A stretch of 64,000 nucleotides of DNA from Theropithecus gelada (GCF_003255815.1 NC_037673.1:89757916-89821915); one strand, 5' to 3'; shown: positions 45,976 to 57,939, counted from the first letter of the stretch. Program-made: numbers and translations. Notes: a model not told the origin generated them from the sequence alone.

Positions 45976-47130
45976 TTATGCTACTTGAGTTATTTATACA
46001 AAATGAGTGAAGACAAATTTTGGTTCACATTTAAAATGTTCATATTCATACATATTTTATATTTTTCACAATTCAGTGCATCTAAGTATACTTATGTCAT
46101 TTTAAGTTCATGGTGGAAGACAATAGGCCAGTCTGAATGATTAAGTTACCAAGACTAATGTGATCCTGTTGCAGTGAAATATAATACATTAATTAGTCTG
46201 ACATTATGTGAAAAAGCTCATGATACATATGTTACATGATACATATGTTAGCTACTCTTTAAAAAGCACAGCAAGCTACACCTGTCTAACTTGGAACATC
46301 AAGCATAAACATCAGTTGAGCTCCTTAATGGCATCAGGTTGTAGTGGAGAAAAAGTAAAACATAATAAAATTTTATAGCTTGCAAAATTAACATCATGCA
46401 ATTATTCACCCAAACAATGCATACGTAGTGCTGGGGAGAGGCCTGAGATGTATTAATTCAGTAGGAGAAAGAACACGGTCTTCACAGACCTACATATTTA
46501 CCTTCCATTCTTTCTAAGCATAAATCCACTGATGGGCCCCTGATAATTTTAGTATGGTTTTCTGTCTCCCAAAGATGTTTCTTTGTGTTGGTAAAGGAAA
46601 GCCTGTTGATAATATTCAGCTTCAAAAAGTAAAAGTTTCAAGAACAAAATAATATCTGTGTAATAATACAGATGATACTACTTTAATCATTAGATAAATG
46701 ATGTTTATAGAAAGAAAAATGAAAAATGTTTCTTCTAATATACTATGAAAGCAGAGGTTAAAAATACGTGAAGTGCCATATTTCTTCATATCAAACAGAG
46801 AGCTTTGTTTAAAATTCCCATATAAAAACTTGCTAAAATCCACCGTCTTATAAAACGGATGCCTAACAAAACCATCATACTTTCTACTTTACACTGGGAT
46901 GGCACATCTATTCAAAGGTTCTACAAATCAGCTACCCAGCATCATCATCACTACTACCTCTTTCATTATCATTCATCATCATCATTATCACGAAGTACAC
47001 CTAGCTGATATCAACGAATCTGAATCACAGAACTGATCATTTGTCAGAGCAATGAGGGTTCGAGGTAGGATGGAGGACTGAGTCCACATATAACAGCAAA
47101 AGGAACAGTATGGCTATTATTGAAAGATAT
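45976..47130. other. Single-copy stretch with small tandem repeats
   Basis: CATGATACATATGTTA is present twice in perfect tandem at 46219-46250. An imperfect (CAT)n tract lies at 46939-46991. No gene is seen. Confidence 0.6.
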
Positions 47131-47224
47131 AAAGAGTGAAACTGAAGATGTGTTAGAAAGAGTGAAACTGAAGATGAAAGAGTGAAACTGAAAGAGTGAA
47201 AGAGTGAAACTGAAGATGTGTTAG
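47131..47224. repeat. Minisatellite with stepwise shortened units
   Basis: Five adjoining units start with AAAGAGTG and have lengths 26, 20, 14, 8 and 26. The full unit is AAAGAGTG + AAACTG + AAGATG + TGTTAG. The second unit lacks the last hexamer, the third the last two, and the fourth all three; the fifth is complete again. All shared parts are identical, so the expansion must be recent or kept uniform. Confidence 0.9.
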
Positions 47225-48035
47225 CATTTTCATGCAGCTCTCTTTAGGTCTGTCCTTTTCCAAACATTATTTTAGACAGAAATGTCTTGATTAAGAGAGG
47301 TGAAGAGAGGTCGATGAAAAGCACATGGATTGCTTTTTCAATCTAGTGAAATAAAAAAAAAAGGGAGATTTATCTCTTACAGTTATTTTCATTGTCACGT
47401 TAAACCAAAATGACAGCTGTAATTATTTATTTCAATAATCTGGAATAATGGGGCATTTGAGTGATCAAAAATATATATACTATACTGAGGGAAATAAAGA
47501 CTCCCTTATCTCAGATTAAGAACCATCTGAGGGATCTGCACCAAAATTGTCTCACTATTTTTTAGTAATAGAGATACAGCTAGTAAAATATATTGAAACA
47601 GTCAAGTGTATCTTTTTTTTTCAAATAACAAACTGTTAAAGTAATTAACAAGAATTTGTGAAGTTACTACAGAATACACACCAAATCACATTTTAAACAG
47701 TTGTTGTAAAATGAAAGGAATAATGTCACATATATAAATTTAGAAGTCAGTATCAAAATATCAGGTGAGATGTCTAAAATTCAGAGGATTCAATTTTAAG
47801 GATTTTGATTTTTAGAAAAGTCAGTGACACAGAGGCTTTGATAAGTAAGAACTGAAGGTAGTTTTAGATAAAATGTAATCTCTCCGTATACCATATCATT
47901 GTTAATGAGTTGAAGTTATAAAACAAAAATTGTCCAAAAGTTTACCCTGATGTTTCGTTATTTACAGAAATTTAGGAAGAATTTCAAGCAGGCTTTCTTC
48001 GAGATGAGGATGACAGAAGGATGCTTATGATGACC
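47225..48035. other. Single-copy stretch, nothing recognised
   Basis: The sequence is AT-rich with no gene or confident repeat. Confidence 0.5.
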
Positions 48036-48039
48036 ACCG

Positions 48040-48558
48040 TGTATGTCAATTTAATACTGTATTAAAGGTCTTAACCAAGGCAATAAGGTAAGAAAAAAAT
48101 CGTATTAAAATGCTCTAATAATTAAAAATGAATAGGTATTACTTCCAATTAAATGATTTGAGTAGATGTCAAAAATGTTCTAGTAAAATTATCAGAATAC
48201 ATGAGTTGAACAAAGACTCAGTATCAACAATCTTTTGATTTCTGTGTACCAACAAAGAGAAAACAAAAGCTTATAAATACATAACATTTATAATAGCATT
48301 GAGTATACCAGATACTTAAAAATAAATATTAATGCAAGATGGACAACATACCTTTGCAGAAAACAAGAGAACAGTAAGGAAAATTAAAGACCCATGGAGG
48401 AATATACAATGTTCATAGCTTGGAGGACCAAGCCAAGATCAATTGATATCTTATGGAGGTATCAATTATCTACAAATTCATCTATACTTATAATGTAAAT
48501 TCAATGAAATTCTCAGCGGCCTTCCACCTTTTTTTGAATCTATTGACAGGTAATTTTA
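48040..48558 (+). mobile_element. Old L1M ORF2 segment (outer copy)
   Basis: 'taaaggtcttaaccaaggca', 'tgtgtaccaacaaagagaaa', 'ataacatttataatagcatt' and 'agacccatggaggaatatac' follow L1M ORF2 downstream of the RT active site. Frames are broken. The copy is split by two Alus and by another L1. Confidence 0.7.
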
Positions 48559-48876
48559 TTTATTTATTTATTTATTTTTAATTTTTTTTTTTGAGACAGA
48601 GTTTCGCTCTTGTTGCCCAGGCTGGAGTGCAATGGCAAGATCTTGGCTCACCACAACCTCCACCTCCCGGGTTCAAGTGATTCTCCTGCCTCAGCCTCCT
48701 GGGTAGCTGGGATTACAGGCATGCGCCACCATGCCCTGCTAATTTTTTTGTATTTTTAATAGAGACGGGGTTTCTCCATGTTGGTCAGGCTGGTCTTGAA
48801 CTCCTGACCTTAGGTGATCTACCCGTCTCGACCTCCCAAAGTGCTGGGATTACAGGTGTGAGCCACCGCGCCCAGC
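48559..48876 (-). mobile_element. AluS, full length
   Basis: This is a complete reverse-oriented Alu with a (TTTA)n tail at its left. Flanks TTGACAGGTAATTTTA (48543-48558) and TTGACAGCGAATTTAA (48877-48892) are a target duplication with a few changes. Confidence 0.95.
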
Positions 48877-48892
48877 TTGACAGCGAATTTAA

Positions 48893-49040
48893 AATATCTG
48901 AATGACTTTGGGGTAGGGAAAGGTTTATTTGAAAGGGCAAAAGAACCATTATCCCCAAAGGAAAGTTGTTTTATAAATCTTTACTACATTGACATTAAAA
49001 ACTTCTATTTACCAAAGACGTCATTAAGACGGTGAAAAGG
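48893..49040 (+). mobile_element. Old L1M ORF2 segment (outer copy, continued)
   Basis: The short stretch between two Alus ends in 'agacggtgaaaagg', which is L1 ORF2 sequence just before the 'gagaatgggagaaaat' block. It links the segments at 48040 and 49349. Confidence 0.55.
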
Positions 49041-49339
49041 AGACTGGGCGCGGTTGCTCAGGCCTGTAATCCCAGCACTTTGGGAGACCCAGGCGGGTGG
49101 ATCACGAGGTCAGGAGATCCAGAGACCATCCTGGCTAACATGGTCAAACCCCGTCTCCACTAAAAATACAAAAAATTAGCCGGGCCTAGTGGCAGGTGCC
49201 TGTAGTCCCAGCTACTCGGTATGCTGAGGCAGGAGAACGGCGTGAACCCGGGAGGCGGAGTTTGCAGTGAGCCGAGATCACGCCACTGCACTCCAGCCTG
49301 GGCTTCAGAGTGAGACTGCATCTCAAAACAAAAAGGAAA
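49041..49339 (+). mobile_element. AluY, full length
   Basis: This is a complete Alu with GAGGTCAGGAGATC and GAACGGCGTGAACCCGG. A 9-bp target duplication, GTGAAAAGG, lies at 49032-49040 and 49340-49348. The host is the old L1M. Confidence 0.9.
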
Positions 49340-49348
49340 GTGAAAAGG

Positions 49349-50025
49349 CAAGGAATAGTAAGACATTTGCAACAACAAGTTTGTGTCCCTCTATCTATCT
49401 ACCTATCCATCCATCCCATTATCAATATTTTTTCATGCAAATCAATAAAGACAAAAGAATCAATAGAAAAAAAGGGCAGGAGGCTATTTTATGAAAGAGA
49501 CTATCCAAATGCTCAATAAATTATGTAAAAACAAAAATGTTCAACATCATCAGTAATTATTAGAATGGTGAAAACCACATTTGCAGTAGGAAGGATATGA
49601 TGCAGTGAGAACTCAAAAACTTCTGGTGGAAATGTAAACTAGTACAACAACTTTGGAAAATAACTTGGCACAATCTAATGTTGAACATATGCCTACATGT
49701 GATCCAGCAATTCTACTTCTAGGTATATAAAAAACAAATTGCCTACACATACCCCAACGTTCGTGTATATGAATGTTCCCAGCAGCATTATTCATAATAG
49801 CTAAGAACTAGAACAATCCAAATGTCCATCAGCAGTGGAGTAAGTAATAAATTGATGTTGTCATACATGGACTACTACAGAGTAATAAAAATGTACAGCT
49901 TCAGCTACATTCAACTGCATGCATGAATCTCACAAGCTGAGCAAAAAAAAAGCCAGAATGAGAAGAAAATGTGCATTATTTCATATATGCAGTTTTCAAA
50001 AAGAACAAATCTACAATGAAAACAC
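49349..50025 (+). mobile_element. Old L1M ORF2 C-terminus and start of 3' UTR (outer copy)
   Basis: 'atgttcaacatcatcagtaa', 'cttctggtggaaatgtaaac', 'gatccagcaattctacttct' and 'ccaaatgtccatcagcagtg' run through the end of ORF2. 'atgcagttttcaaaaagaac' near 49988 is the beginning of its 3' UTR. The copy is then cut by another L1 and resumes at 50728. A CTAT/CATC microsatellite at 49392-49419 interrupts it. Confidence 0.75.
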
Positions 50026-50727
50026 AAAAAGTAACAATTGTTGGCAAGGATATGGAGAAATTAGAACACTTGTGCACTGCTAATGATAATGTAAAATAGT
50101 ACAGCTGCTATGGAAAACAATATGGTAGTTCCTCAAAAATGAAGCAAATAATCCAGCAATTCTGTTTGTAGGTGTATACCCCAAACAACTGAGAGCAAGG
50201 ACTGAAACAGTTATTTGTACATCCATTTTCATGGCAATATTCTTCATAATAGACCAAAGGTAGAAGCAACCCAAGTTGTACAAGTTGTATATTGATAGAT
50301 AACTAGATAAACAAACATGGTGCATACATACAATGCAATATTGTTTGACCTTTAAAAGGAAGGAAGCCCTGGCAGGTACTACAACATGGATGTACCCTGA
50401 AGATACCATGCTGAAAGAAATATGCCAGTCACAGAAGGATTGATATTGTATGATTCCACTTATATGGGGTACCTAGAGTGGTCAAATTCATAGTGACAGA
50501 AAGTAGCATGGTGGTTGCTAGGGCTGGGAGAAAAGAGGAATGGGAGTTATTAATAATGGGTACAGTTATTGATAATGGGTAGAGTTTCAGTTTGAAAAGA
50601 TGAAAAATTCTGAAGATGGATGGTGGTAATGATTATACAACAATGTGAATATACTTAATGCCACTGAACCATACAGTTTAAAATGGTTAAATGGTACATT
50701 TTATGTATATTTTACCATAAAAAAGTC
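50026..50727 (+). mobile_element. L1MB-like 3' end inserted inside the outer L1M
   Basis: A second, complete L1 end lies here: 'ggatatggagaaattagaac', 'tggaaaacaatatggtagtt', 'gtacctagagtggtcaaatt', 'tagtaaaatggttaaatggt'-type words and the terminal 'ttatgtatattttaccataa'. It is 5'-truncated, in the same orientation as its host, and frameless. Confidence 0.75.
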
Positions 50728-50975
50728 TGGACTATAATATTAGAAGTAAAGATAGTAGTAATCTTATGGGAGAAAGAAGAGGATGGTGTTCATAAAGAGC
50801 GTGGTGAGGGTGGGGAGCTTCAAGGGTGCTGGCAATATTCTATTCCTGGGCATAGGTTATCAGTGGTGTTTAAATGAATGTTTGCCTTACGATACTTTGT
50901 AAAGCTTCGCATTTATGTTTTGTATCACTACTGTTTGATATAATTCACAATAAAATCTTTAAAAATAACATATAT
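50728..50975 (+). mobile_element. 3' UTR end of the outer L1M
   Basis: 'agggtgctggcaatattcta', then 'cctgggcataggttatcagt' and 'ttcacaataaaatctttaaa' are the end of the L1M 3' UTR begun at about 49988. It must belong to the outer element, because the inner one already ended. Confidence 0.65.
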
Positions 50976-51029
50976 GTTACATACATGTTCCTAGAAAGAA
51001 AAATATCCATGTCATATGTCATTACAACT

Positions 51030-51190
51030 TGCATTTTGCAAGCAGTCGGTATTGAAAAGGATGTGGGCTTGTGGCTTTGGAGTCAACAGTCAGCCTTGGA
51101 CTTGAAACTCAACTTGGCTATGTGTAAAGTGTATGAGACTGAAAATTCTTTCTTTGAAACTATTTTATCATCTTTATAATTGAGAATATG
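51030..51190 (+). mobile_element. MIR SINE
   Basis: 'ggcttgtggctttggagtca', 'cttgaaactcaacttggcta', 'tgtgtaaagtgtatgagact' and 'actattttatcatctttata' follow MIR order. The copy is moderately diverged. Confidence 0.75.
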
Positions 51191-51304
51191 ACAAATGTTT
51201 TATAGAACAATTTTCAGGATTAAAAGTTTATGGATAAATATACAGCATATTATCAGATGAATAACAAAAGCTCTAAACATACTAGGTTCTATTTCTTCCC
51301 TTTA

Positions 51305-51587
51305 GAATCCCAGCACTTTGGGAGGCTGAGTTGGGTGGATCACCTGAGGTCAGGAGCTCAAGACCAGTCTGGCCAACATGGGGAAACTCCATCTCTACTA
51401 AAAATACAAAAATTAGCTAGGTGTGGTGGTGGATGCCTGTAATCCCAGCTACTTAGGAGGCTGAGGTGGGAGAATTGCTGAAGCCAGGAAGTGGAGGTTG
51501 CAGTGAGCCAAGATCATGCCATTGCACTCCAGCCTGGGTGACAGAGTGAGGCTCTGTCTCAAAAAAATAAATAAATAAAAGAAAGAA
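51305..51587 (+). mobile_element. AluS/J-like, 5'-truncated by about 25 bases
   Basis: It starts at GAATCCCAGCACTTTGGG, lacking the usual GGCCGGGCGCGGTGGCTC head, and ends in AAATAAATAAATAAA. It abuts the L1 that starts at 51588. I could not identify a target duplication. Confidence 0.85.
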
Positions 51588-51991
51588 AACTACAGACCAA
51601 TATCCTTGATGAACATGGATGCTAAAATCTTTAACAAAATATTAGCTAACCGAATCCAACAGCATATCAAAAAGATAATCCACCATGATCAAGTAGGTTT
51701 CATACCAAGGATGCAGGGATAGTTTAACATACAAAAGTCAATAAATGTGACACAGCATATACAGAATTAAAAACAAAAATCACATGATCATCGTAATAGA
51801 TGCAGAAACAGCATTCGACAAAATCCATCATCCTTTATGATTAAAACTCTCAGCAAAATCAGCATACAAGGGACATACCTTAATGTAATAAAAGCCATCT
51901 ATTGCAAACCTACAGCCAACATAATACTGAATGGGGAAAAGTGGAAAGCATTCCCTCTGAGAACTGGAACAAGAGAAGGATGCCCACTCTT

Positions 51992-52120
51992 TTATTTTTT
52001 ATTTTTATTTTTTAGATGGAGTCTCACTCTTGTTGCCCAGGCTGAAGTGCAATTGCATGATCCTGGCTCACTGCAACCTCTGCCTCCTGGATTCAAGTGA
52101 TTTTATTGTCTCAGCCTCCT
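51992..52120 (-). mobile_element. Truncated Alu (right-arm part only)
   Basis: About 129 bases of T-rich tail plus the 3' part of a reverse-oriented Alu, ending at 'cagcctcct'. A perfect 17-bp target duplication, GAAGGATGCCCACTCTT, lies at 51975-51991 and 52121-52137. This proves a 5'-truncated retroposition, not a later deletion. Confidence 0.95.
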
Positions 52121-53824
52121 GAAGGATGCCCACTCTTACCACTCCTCTTCAACATAGTACTGGAAGTCCTAGTCAGAGCAATCAGACAAGAAAGAAATAA
52201 AGGGCATCCAAATTGGTAAAGAGGAGGTCAAACTGTCACATTAGTTTGCTGATGATAGGATTGTTTACCTTGAAAACTCTAAGGACTCCTCCAGAAAGCT
52301 CCTAGAACTGATAAAAGAATTCAGCAAAGTTTCTGGATACAAGATTAATGTACACAAATCAGTAGCTCTTCCATACACCAACAGTAACCAAGTGGAGAAT
52401 CAGATCAAGAACTCAACCCCTTTTACAATAGCTGGAAAACAAACAAACAAACAAAAAACACTTAGGAATACACCTAACCAAGGAGTTGAAAGACCTCTAC
52501 AAGGAAAACTATGGAACACTGCTGAAAGAAATCATAGATGACATAAACAAATGGAAGGACATCCCATGCTCATGGATGGGTATAATCAATTTTGTGAACG
52601 TGACTATACTGCCAAAAGTAATACACAAATTCAATGCAATCCCCATCAAAATACCACTATCATTCTTCACAGAATTAGAAAAAACGATTCTAAAATTCAC
52701 ATGGAACCATAAAAGAGCCTGCATAGCCAAAGCATGACTAACCAAAAAGAACGAATTTAGAGGCATCACACTACCTGATTTCAAACTATACTAGAAGGCC
52801 ATAGTCACCAAAACAGCATGGTACTAATACTAAAATAGGCATGTAGACCAATGGAACAGAATAAAGAACCCAGAAATAAAGCCAAATACTTATAAACAAC
52901 TGATCTTCAACAAAGCAAACAAAAACATAAAGTGGGGAAAGGACACCTTTTCAATAAATGGTGCTGGGATAACTGGCTAGCCACATGTAGGAGAATGAAA
53001 CTGGATTCTCACCTCTCACCTTATACAAAAATCAACTCAAGATGGATTAATCACATAAACCTAAGATCTGAGACTATACAAATTCTAGATGATAACACTG
53101 GAAAAAACCCTTCTGGATATTGGCTTAGGCAAGGATTTCATGACCAAGAACCCAAAAGCAAATGCAATAAAGACAAAGATAAATAGTTGTGACTTAATTA
53201 AACAAAAGAGCTTTTGCATGGCAAAAGAAACAGTCGGCAAACAGACAACCCACAGAGTGGGAGAAAATCTTCACAATCTTTACCTCTGACAAAGGACTCA
53301 TATCCAGAATCTACAAAGAACTCAAACAAATCAGCAAGAACAAAACAAACAATCCCATCAAAAAGCGGGCTAAGGATATAAATAGACAATCCTCAAAAGA
53401 AGATCTATAAATGGCCAACAAACATATGAGAAAATACTCAACATCACTAATGATCAGGCAAATACAAATCAAAACCACAATGCGATTCCACCTCACTCCT
53501 GCAAGAATGACTGTAATCAAAAAATCAAAAAGCAGTAGATACTGGCATGGATGCGGTGAACAGGGAACATTTCTACACTGCTGGTGGGAATGTAAACTAG
53601 TACAGCTGTTATGGAAAATAGTGTGGAGATTCCTTAAAGAACTAAAAGTAGGAGTACCATTTGATCCAGGAATCCCACTACTGTATATCTGCCCAGAGGG
53701 AAAAACGTCATTATTCAAAAAAGATATTTGCACATGCATGTTTATAGCAGCACAATTCACAATTGCAAAATCATGGAACCAACCCAAATGCCCGTCAATC
53801 AACGAGTGGATAAAGAAACTGTAG

Positions 53825-53828
53825 TGTG

Positions 53829-53868
<40 letters not shown>

Positions 53869-53869
53869 T
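53825..53869. repeat. (TA)n(CA)n microsatellite within L1
   Basis: Where L1 consensus has a short TATATATAC word, this copy has about nine TA units followed by about eleven CA units. It grew inside the L1 and stops the ORF2 frame just upstream. Confidence 0.9.
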
Positions 53870-54249
53870 ATGATGAAATACTATGCAGCCATAAAAAGGA
53901 ATGAATTAACAGCATTTGCAGTGACCTGGATGAGATTGGAGACTATTATTCTAAGTGAAGTAACTCAGGAATAGAAAACCAAACATCATATGTTCTCCAT
54001 GATATTTGGAGCTAAGCTATGAGGATGCAAAGGCATAAGAATAATGCAATGGACTTTGGGGACATGGGGGAAAAAGTGGGAAGGGGCGAGGGATACAAGA
54101 CTACAAATATGGTGCAGTGTGCATACTGCTTGGGTGATGCGTGCACCAAAATCTCACAAATCACCACTAAAGAACTGACTCATGTAACCAAATACCACCT
54201 GTACCCCAATAACTTATGGAAAAATAAAAATAAAATAAATTAAATAAAA

Positions 54250-55960
54250 ATCATACAGGAAACATTGTCAAAAAAAAAAGTGCAAAAGGACAATAAAGCC
54301 ATGAAACAACAATTAGCTAATTTTTTAAAAAAACTATTAGAATAATGAAAGCAAAAATTTACCTTTTAACAACTACTTCTACTTAACATTTTTAAAGATT
54401 ATCTTTGCATCCAAAAGACAATATGAAGTCTTCCATTTTCTACACACCATTTACAGAGGTTTTACTCTGTATCATAGAAATGCTTCCAGTTTAATCCAAA
54501 TTTTCTGTTAAACTACCCATGTAATTATCCCAGTAGAATTCATGATACCTTTTTACTGTTAATTTCGTTAACACTTTCCTGGAAAGAGTCTAGATGTATT
54601 TAAATATAGGTCTCAGAGTTTTTATTATGACAATTAAAGGGAACATTTCCATATTATTTTGGGGGGTATATAATTACTAAGTTAAAACATAACTGAAAAT
54701 TATTTACCACTAACAATATAGATAAAAAATAAATGGCCATTAGATTCACTTCAAGGCATATTTTTTGATGATTTCAGTGACAACATCTTTTTATACATAT
54801 TTCCATCAAAATGAAGCTGATAATTCAGTTATATATTCTACCTGAAATAAGGCTATGAAATGATAGCTCTTTCTTCTAGTCTTTGACAACAGGAGAATAG
54901 TTGCTAAAAGTTATGCACTGATGTACATCAAAATGGTCAGGGGAGTGGGCGGACACTGATGAGGATACTATAATCAAATATTTTGAGACTAATATGAGCA
55001 CAGAATACCATATGTAAATGCAAAGTTCCAAATATATATCTTTTAACCTCTATCATTATTTTATTATTTACTTTCTAATCTATTACATAGTATTATTTAC
55101 TGTTCTCCAACAAATTTAGTCAGTTAAGTAAGAATTGCAGATGCGATATAATTTTTAGTAATTCAGCAAATTCTAATGTACAGTGTTCATTCTTTCCATT
55201 CCCTTTCTGTTAAGTTCCTGTGTTGCTACTGATCTTCCAGTTGTTTTCAAATCAACACAAGTAGTTATTGAGGGCTTTCTCTGTGCAAGTACTCACCTAG
55301 AGTAAATCGGCTTGATATTTTCCTACCAAGAATTCCCAGGAGAACATTGGCTATATACAACATTGTAGAAATACCAGACTTTGTTCAATTTTATTTAGCT
55401 ACCATTAAGTGGGCCACAAATAAACTTCCTATTAATTTCTTATAATCGCCCATCCTCTCTCCAACATTTCCTTAAAGTAGTGTTTCAATATAGATTTAAG
55501 GTCAATAGGGATTAGTAATCATAATATTTTATGAAATTTATTATATATAATTTAATAATATTTTGGCAAAACAGAGATTGACAAGGAATGTGAATTAAGG
55601 TATGACTACTTCCTTAAGGGTATAAATTGTGATTTCTATCTCCTTTTTGATGCTCCAGAGTCTATTTAGCCTAAATATTTGTTTGTATTTCTTCCAAGGG
55701 ACAGAGAAATAACTTGAAAAAAAAATAAGAAAACCTGACATTTTATTTAGCTTATGTTGTAATCATAATAGCCTATGAAGGAAAACATTTAATTCAGGTA
55801 ATAAACTTCAAAAGGGACATTGTCAGGTCCTGCTATTTTGAAGAATGTTTCTGTCTTTTTCAATCTTAAAATATGAAAAAATAAATTGAGGTCATGTAAG
55901 AATTTTAGAGCTTCATAATCAAACTGTCTTATAGTGTATAAAAATCTCGACGAAAAGAGT
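54250..55960. other. Single-copy stretch, nothing recognised
   Basis: The sequence is AT-rich with no gene or confident repeat. Confidence 0.5.
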
Positions 55961-55964
55961 CAAA

Positions 55965-56750
55965 CTCTGTAAAATATTTGAAGAGATTTAATCTGAGCGA
56001 AATATAGGTGACCATGGCCCATGACACAGCCCTCAGGAGGTCCTGAGAACATGTGCCCAAGGTGGTTGGGGTGCAGCTTGGTTTCATATGTTTTAGGGAG
56101 GCATGAGACATCAATCAAATACATGTGAGAAATACATTGGTTTGGTCCAGAAAGGTGGACAATTGGAAGTGGGGGCGGAGGTAGGCTTCCATGCTATGGG
56201 TAAATTTAAACATTTTCTGGTTGACAATGGGTTGAGTTTGTCTAAAGACCTGGGATTAATTGAAAGGAAATGTTCACATTAAGATAAAAAATTGTGGAGA
56301 CCAAGGTCCTTTTGATGTCTCATAGTGGCTGCCTTTAGAGACAATGGATGACAAATGTTTCCTGTTCAAACCTTTAAGAAGTGCTAGGCTCTCTGTTAAT
56401 CTCTTCAGGATTGGGAGAGCCTGGAAGAAAAAGATCTAGCTATGTTAACAGAGATTCTTTACAGATGCAAATCTCCCTCCCTTCTCCCTACCCTCCCGCA
56501 AAGGACGGCTTTGCAGGGCCTTTTCAAAATACAGCAAAGAAACATATTTGGGGGTAAAATATTTTTATTTTCTTCTTTGTCATGTAATGTTATGCTGAGT
56601 GAGATTGGAAAGTAAGTCACGATATACAGGGTTAAATAAAACCCATCTGATGAGAATTTATGGTTTGTAGGTCATGACTCCCCAGACCCGTTAGATAGGA
56701 ATTTGGGCAAGATAAAAATTCAGAGCTTAGTTCTCAAAAATATGATTTGT
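55965..56750. mobile_element. LTR-like interspersed repeat, family not named
   Basis: A roughly 0.8-kb block stands out in style from its surroundings. It contains 'cagccctcaggaggtcctga', 'catgtgcccaaggtggttgg', 'gggaggcatgagacatcaat', 'ttggtttggtccagaaaggt' and 'ttgtggagaccaaggtcctt', which I associate with a multi-copy primate repeat of retroviral-LTR or similar type. I cannot give the family or exact ends. No coding frame of note is present. Confidence 0.4.
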
Positions 56751-57118
56751 AAGTTTTTTTATGAAAAGATTATGACTTATGATTTTTTGTACACTCTGTC
56801 TTTTCCTACACTAGGGTCATATATGTAGACTTACTAAATAGATGATTTGGTATAATATCATTGACTTTATATTTAAGGTTCACTTAGTTGCATTTAAGAG
56901 ATCAAATCTCACCTCAAACAATTGTATTAGAGTATTTTAATACTATTGTCAAGTTGGTGTTCATTGTATATGATATTGCTTAAAGTATCTAGAGAAATAC
57001 GGTTTGGGTATGTTTGTTACAACTGGACTTTCATTATAATAGTATTTGCTGGGATGAGATTTAAATAGCAGGTGAAAACTAGTAAGAGAAAAGAATTGTC
57101 CAACTCACTTTAACTCAG

Positions 57119-57255
57119 TGCTTCTCAAACCTTAATATGCACATGAATCACTTGAGTATCTGGCTGGGAAGCAGATTTTCATTCAGTAGATCTTGGGTGG
57201 GGCCCAAGATTCTGCCTTTCCTATGGAAGAAGCTCTGAGGGGTGAGGTCCTAGAA
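57119..57255 (+). mobile_element. MER5-like hAT-Charlie MITE, 3' part missing
   Basis: It starts with CAGTGCTTCTCAAACCTTAA, a MER5-type terminal inverted repeat, then 'gaatcacttgagtatctggc', 'cattcagtagatcttgggtg' and 'gggcccaagattctgccttt'. The right inverted end was not found. Confidence 0.7.
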
Positions 57256-57624
57256 AACCCACATAATTTATCATTGCACCATGCTTAATTCTATTTCCTC
57301 TGCTTGATGAGCACCAATGTACTTATTCAATGTTGTACAAATTAATAAGATGCACCTTCAGTGAGAAAACAATATATAAATCATTTGGTCTTAGGTATTA
57401 GCTTCCAGTTGTGCAAAAAGCAAAACTACAAGTTACTGTAGGAGTTACAGAAGATCTGGAAATATGACTTATTTAAGGCCATCACATATATTTTACTATT
57501 CACTGAAATCATCCTTAAAACATGAAATACATATTCATTTGAAAATTTCATTTTGTCATGGGACTCCAGACAAAACCACACATCAAACTTAAGGTTTAAC
57601 TTGATTTCTTTAGTGATGTACCAA

Positions 57625-57927
57625 TTTTTGTTTTGTTTTGTTTTTTTGAGACGGAGTCTTGCTCTGTCGCCCAGGCTGGAGTACAATGGTGTGATCTTGG
57701 CTCACTGCAACCTCTACCTCCTGGGTTCAACAGATTCTCCTGCCTCAGCCTCCTGAATAGCTGGGACTACAGGCGCACACCACCATGCCCAGCTAATGTT
57801 TGTATTTTCAGTATAGATGGGGTTTCACCATGTTGACCAGTATGGTCTCAATCTCCTGACCTCGTGATCCACCAGCCTTGGCCTCCCAAAATGCTGGGAT
57901 TACAGGTGTGAGCCATCGTGCCCAGCT
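57625..57927 (-). mobile_element. AluS, full length
   Basis: This is a complete reverse-oriented Alu with a (TTTTG)n tail at its left. A perfect 12-bp target duplication, GTGATGTACCAA, lies at 57613-57624 and 57928-57939. Confidence 0.95.
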
Positions 57928-57939
57928 GTGATGTACCAA

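Larger units (their letters stand above)
51588..54245 (+). mobile_element. L1PB/L1MA-type copy, 5'-truncated at the RT region
   Basis: ORF2 sequence runs from 'aaactacagaccaatatcct' through the RT domain to the C-terminus and a short 3' UTR with 'gtaaccaaataccacctgta' and an A-rich tail. The frame is broken many times; the longest remnant is 53411-53824. In that remnant the first Cys of the C-terminal CX3CX7HX4C pattern is Tyr. A truncated Alu sits at 51992-52120 and a microsatellite at 53825-53869. The 3' UTR is of the older kind, unlike the L1PA end at 61237. Confidence 0.85.

Noticed and set aside
47131..47224. CRISPR-like array
   Set aside because: Units are directly adjoining with no unique spacers, and the host is a primate. 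It is a minisatellite.
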